DNA of 64,000 bases, taken from NCBI GenBank assembly GCA_003660235.1, contig QGON01000071.1:434001-498000 (forward strand). Direction: 5' to 3'. The notes beneath the pieces were generated by a model that saw only the letters and a list, made by a program, of their open reading frames with translations, searched no databases and was not told the DNA's origin. The position numbers were made by a program, and so were the translations under genes. Shown in pieces: positions 60,950 to 64,000 of the stretch. The stretch comes from a bacterium endosymbiont of Escarpia laminata. Its GTDB lineage: Bacteria; Pseudomonadota; Gammaproteobacteria; Chromatiales; Chromatiaceae. Position 1 is the stretch's first letter. Every line of letters starts with the position of its first letter.

Positions 60950-63258
60950 ATCCAGCGGCGAAAAAAAACGGCCTGATCTGGCTGCTGCTGGTGATCGCCT
61001 CGGTCTGGATCATTGTCACTGCCCCTCCGCTCGAAAACGATATGGGTCAGTTTCTGCCCAGTGCGGTAACGCCGCAGCAGGCACTGCTGCTGGATGAGAT
61101 CAGCCAGGGGACGGGATCACGTCTTTTCCTGCTGGCAGTCTCAGGTGGGGAACCGGCTCAGCTGGACGAAACAAGCCGCGCACTGAAACAGAAACTGTCA
61201 AAAACCAGCCATTTCCAACAGGTATTGAACGGCGAATCCCTGATCGACGAAAAAACCCGCCAACTACTCTTTGACTATCGCTATCTGCTGATAAAAACAG
61301 AGATCACCCAGGAAACCCTGCACAACGCCCTGCAGAAACGGTTACGGGAACTCACCTCTCCAGTAGGTATGCCCGGCAGACGCTATCTACCCAATGATCC
61401 CACTGCCGCTTCCCGGGAGATATTGACTCGATGGGCATCAAACAATGGGGCTATAGAGACCCGGGGAATCTGGCGTTCACCGGACAATACTCAGATTTTG
61501 CTGATGCTGCAGAGTAACTATCCGGCGACGGCACTCGATCAGCAGGCGGCTGCCATCGAAAGTATCAGGGCTGCATTCGGTACCCTGCCCGGCCATGAAA
61601 GGCTAAACCTGACCATCACCGGCCCCCCGTATTTTGGGGTGGAGTCGCGCCGCATCATCCGCCAGGAAGCGCGGTCGATGTCACTCTACGCCTCTATCGG
61701 CGTCGCCCTGCTGTTACTCTTCTCCTTCCGTTCATTGCGGCTGCTGCTGCTGGCGGCACTGCCACTTGCCAGTGGTGTGCTGGCCGGAACCGCAACGGTT
61801 TTACTCGCTTTCAACAGCATGCACGCCATCACCCTGGCCTTCGGCATCACCTTGATCGGCGTAGCGGTGGACTACCCGATTCACCTCTTTACCCATCTGC
61901 GCGATGGTGAACGCGGAGAGGAGGCCATGCGAAGAATCTGGCCCATCCTCAGACTCGGACTGATCACCACCGCACTGGGATTCAGCGCCTTGCTGCTGAC
62001 CGATTTCGGCGGACTGGCTCAACTCGGCGCGTTTGCGGTGGCCGGTCTGTTTGCGGCGGCCCTGTCGACCCGATATCTGCTGCCCACGCTAACGCCGGAA
62101 AGTGTACAGCCCAATCCATTTGAACGGCCTGTCAGATGGCTCTTCTCTGCCCAATCACCCACCCGCCGCAGGCCTGCCATCCCACTGGTTATACTGGTAT
62201 TGTCCGGCCTCACGCTTTTCCTCTCGGAGGAACAACTCTGGGAGCATGACCTGAGGCGGCTCAGCCCAATTTCAGCCGAGACACGGGAACAGGACCAGCA
62301 ACTGCGGCAGCAATTGGGAGAAGCGGATGCTGGCCGTCTGCTGATCATTTCCGGCACATCCGCCGAAGATGTCCTGCTGCAGAGTGAGCAGTTGGAGGGT
62401 TTGCTGGAGCATGCCGTCAAGAAGGGGCTATTGAGCCGATTCGATCTGCCCTCCCGATTGCTGCCGAGCCACCGCATCCAGCTTGAAAACCGAAATCTAC
62501 TACCTGATCGTAACTCACTGCAAAAAGATCTGGCGCAGGCAGTAGCGGGCATGCCCTTCAAAGCCGGGCTTTTTACCCCCTTTCTGGATGACGTGTCCGA
62601 GACTCGCAAGCGTACCCCCCTCAGCTTCGAACAACTGGAATCCTCTCCACTGGGCCTGCGTCTCTCCGCCCAACTACAACGGAAACCGGATGGCAAATGG
62701 CGGGGGCTTGTCCCGCTGACCGGCGTGAGTGACGAAGCCGCTCTGGAACAGTTGGTACAGCAGGCAGGCATCTCTATCGCCTATCTCAACCTGCACCGGG
62801 ACACCTCGGACCTGGTGGGCAGCTACCGGGACGAGGCCCTGCGCCTCGCAGGCATGGGTGGGGTGGTTATCCTGTTTGTGCTGCTCTTCGCGCTGCGTAA
62901 TCTGTCTCAGTTTGTCCGGGTGATTCTCCCGGTGGCCACCGCAGTTCTCACCACTGCCGCCCTGCTGGCATTTCTGGGAGAGCAGCTCTCCCTCTTCCAC
63001 ATCGCCGCCCTGTTGCTGGTCTTGGGAATCGGTCTCGACTATGCGCTCTTCGTGGCGTACACGCCGACCTCCGACCCGGCATTCCCCGCCACTCTGAGTT
63101 CACTGCTGATCTGCAATCTGTCTACCCTGCTGGTTTTTGGACTACTGGCTGCAACCAGTGTGCCCGTTCTGAGCGCCATTGGTCTCACGGTCCTCACAGG
63201 CGCTGTTTTCAGCCTTATTTTCAGTGTTTCGATGGTGCATAATGAGACGCATCCATAG
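60946..63258 (+). CDS. MMPL/RND-family exporter
   Basis: A 770-residue membrane protein with two MMPL halves: helices at about 10-30, 245-390 and 415-435, 630-770, separated by two large periplasmic domains. GIALIGVAVDYPIHLFTHLR-like GITLIGVAVDYPIHLFTHLR and LGIGLDYALFVAYTP are the conserved TM4/TM10 segments. It probably moves the polyene lipid to the outer membrane. The start is GTG 60946. Confidence 0.9.
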   Translation: MNPAAKKNGLIWLLLVIASVWIIVTAPPLENDMGQFLPSAVTPQQALLLDEISQGTGSRLFLLAVSGGEPAQLDETSRALKQKLSKTSHFQQVLNGESLIDEKTRQLLFDYRYLLIKTEITQETLHNALQKRLRELTSPVGMPGRRYLPNDPTAASREILTRWASNNGAIETRGIWRSPDNTQILLMLQSNYPATALDQQAAAIESIRAAFGTLPGHERLNLTITGPPYFGVESRRIIRQEARSMSLYASIGVALLLLFSFRSLRLLLLAALPLASGVLAGTATVLLAFNSMHAITLAFGITLIGVAVDYPIHLFTHLRDGERGEEAMRRIWPILRLGLITTALGFSALLLTDFGGLAQLGAFAVAGLFAAALSTRYLLPTLTPESVQPNPFERPVRWLFSAQSPTRRRPAIPLVILVLSGLTLFLSEEQLWEHDLRRLSPISAETREQDQQLRQQLGEADAGRLLIISGTSAEDVLLQSEQLEGLLEHAVKKGLLSRFDLPSRLLPSHRIQLENRNLLPDRNSLQKDLAQAVAGMPFKAGLFTPFLDDVSETRKRTPLSFEQLESSPLGLRLSAQLQRKPDGKWRGLVPLTGVSDEAALEQLVQQAGISIAYLNLHRDTSDLVGSYRDEALRLAGMGGVVILFVLLFALRNLSQFVRVILPVATAVLTTAALLAFLGEQLSLFHIAALLLVLGIGLDYALFVAYTPTSDPAFPATLSSLLICNLSTLLVFGLLAATSVPVLSAIGLTVLTGAVFSLIFSVSMVHNETHP

Positions 63259-63290
63259 CCCAATGCCGATAGGCGCCATTTGAATCGTTG

Positions 63291-64000
63291 ATGGACCCAC
63301 TCCAGATAACTGCATACACCACCGTCAGTGCCGCTGGAGATGGAAAAGAGGCACTGCAAAGCGCACTGCTCGAAGGCAAAGGGGGACTCCAGCCCAACGA
63401 CTTCGGCCATGCCCCACTCGACACCTGGATCGGGCGCGTGGCTGATCTGGAAAACCGGCCATTGGATGAGGGCGACCGGCAGTTCGAGTGCCGCAACAAC
63501 CGTCTGGCCCTGATGGCACTCCAGCAGGACGGCTTTCTAACTGCAGTTGAGTCCCTCAAATCCCGCGTTGATCCAACCCGCATCGGGCTTTTTCTCGGCA
63601 CCAGCACCTCAGGTATCCTCAGCACTGAGCAGGCCTATCTGGAGTTGCGTAAGAGTGGACGCTGGCCTGCTGGATATCACTTCAAAGGCAGCCACGATCT
63701 CTTCTCAGCAACCCATTTCGTGCGGATGAAACTGGGTCTGAAAGGCCCCGCATTCTCAATCTCCACCGCTTGTTCATCCAGTGCCAAGGTCTTCTGTGAC
63801 GCCCACCGGTTCATCTCCACCGGACTCTGTGATGCCGCCATCGTCGGCGGTGTCGACACGCTTTGTCTCACGACACTTTTCGGATTCAACTCACTGGAAC
63901 TGGTCTCCAGGCAACCCTGCCGCCCTTTCGACCAGAACCGGGACGGGATCTCCATCGGTGAGGCAGCAGGTTTTATGGTCCTGGAAAAAAACAGCATGAC
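63291..64000 (+). CDS. Beta-ketoacyl-ACP synthase, N-terminal part
   Basis: The frame is open from ATG 63291 to the right edge (236 codons). It carries the ketosynthase signature with the active-site cysteine in FSISTACSSSAKVFCDAHRF and the RPFDQNRDGISIGEAAGFMV segment. It fits the chain-extending KS of aryl polyene clusters. The catalytic histidines lie beyond the window. It begins 32 bases after the exporter stop. Confidence 0.88.
   Translation, partial: MDPLQITAYTTVSAAGDGKEALQSALLEGKGGLQPNDFGHAPLDTWIGRVADLENRPLDEGDRQFECRNNRLALMALQQDGFLTAVESLKSRVDPTRIGLFLGTSTSGILSTEQAYLELRKSGRWPAGYHFKGSHDLFSATHFVRMKLGLKGPAFSISTACSSSAKVFCDAHRFISTGLCDAAIVGGVDTLCLTTLFGFNSLELVSRQPCRPFDQNRDGISIGEAAGFMVLEKNSM

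Noticed and set aside
1-64000. CRISPR arrays, tRNA, rRNA, prophage or IS with intact DDE transposase
   Set aside because: None seen on reading; the only transposase is the RAYT, and the only reverse transcriptase belongs to the DGR.

Overview
The window looks like the chromosome of a moderately GC-rich gammaproteobacterium, most likely a chemolithoautotrophic, sulfur-oxidiser-like member of the Chromatiales/Sedimenticolaceae type. This is inferred from gene content (cmoAB, holC next to pepA, lptFG, a lipid A Ara4N operon, a V/A-type ATPase beside a DUF2309/DabA inorganic-carbon uptake operon). No rRNA or tRNA is present to settle the taxonomy.

Layout. 1-10 kb: the end of a V/A-type ATP synthase operon (subunits B and D), a large receiver/GGDEF/EAL-derived signalling protein, an ABC exporter, a DUF2782 protein, an amino-acid binding protein, riboflavin synthase, a frameshifted receiver-like gene and a Ras-like GTPase. 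10.4-19.9 kb: an extended DAB-type bicarbonate/CO2 uptake operon with one DabA and four NuoL/NuoM-like antiporter subunits. 19.9-31.9 kb: PEBP, SprT, dihydrolipoamide dehydrogenase-like flavoprotein, a deacetylase, cmoA-cmoB, an MFS permease with a FixL/FixJ-like two-component pair, a PilZ and an RDD protein.

31.9-37.5 kb is the accessory highlight: a diversity-generating retroelement (DGR). A 970-residue protein (N-terminal conflict-type domain, STAND NTPase, transmembrane segment, C-terminal FGE-sulfatase/C-type-lectin fold) ends in a 118-bp variable repeat (34761-34878). It is followed by a short avd, a reverse transcriptase and a 118-bp template repeat (36480-36597). By hand alignment all 21 VR/TR differences fall on template adenines (21 of 29 A changed, 0 of 89 other bases), the signature of adenine-directed mutagenic retrohoming. 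The reverse transcriptase as written carries two one-base homopolymer deficits and avd looks short, so the element is either recently inactivated or affected by sequence errors. Around it lie REP palindromes, a RAYT (REP-associated transposase) gene, a 197-bp inverted-repeat element and a decayed duplicate of the 3' end of lptG.

37.5-42.9 kb: lptG/lptF divergent from pepA-holC, then a cupin gene. 42.9-50.4 kb: a complete-looking arn operon (arnT, small flippase subunit, arnB, arnC, split arnA as two genes, arnD) for 4-amino-4-deoxy-L-arabinose modification of lipid A. 50.6-57.4 kb: TrhP-like U32 peptidase, ChaN-PDZ protein, M1-like peptidase, TlpA thioredoxin, a chimeric pair of gene fragments (cytochrome c start joined to parvulin end) and a DUF218 protein. 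57.5 kb to the right edge: a tightly overlapped aryl-polyene-like fatty-acid/polyketide cluster (ACP, membrane protein, AMP-ligase, dehydratase, LpxL-type acyltransferase, MMPL exporter, ketosynthase) that continues beyond the window.
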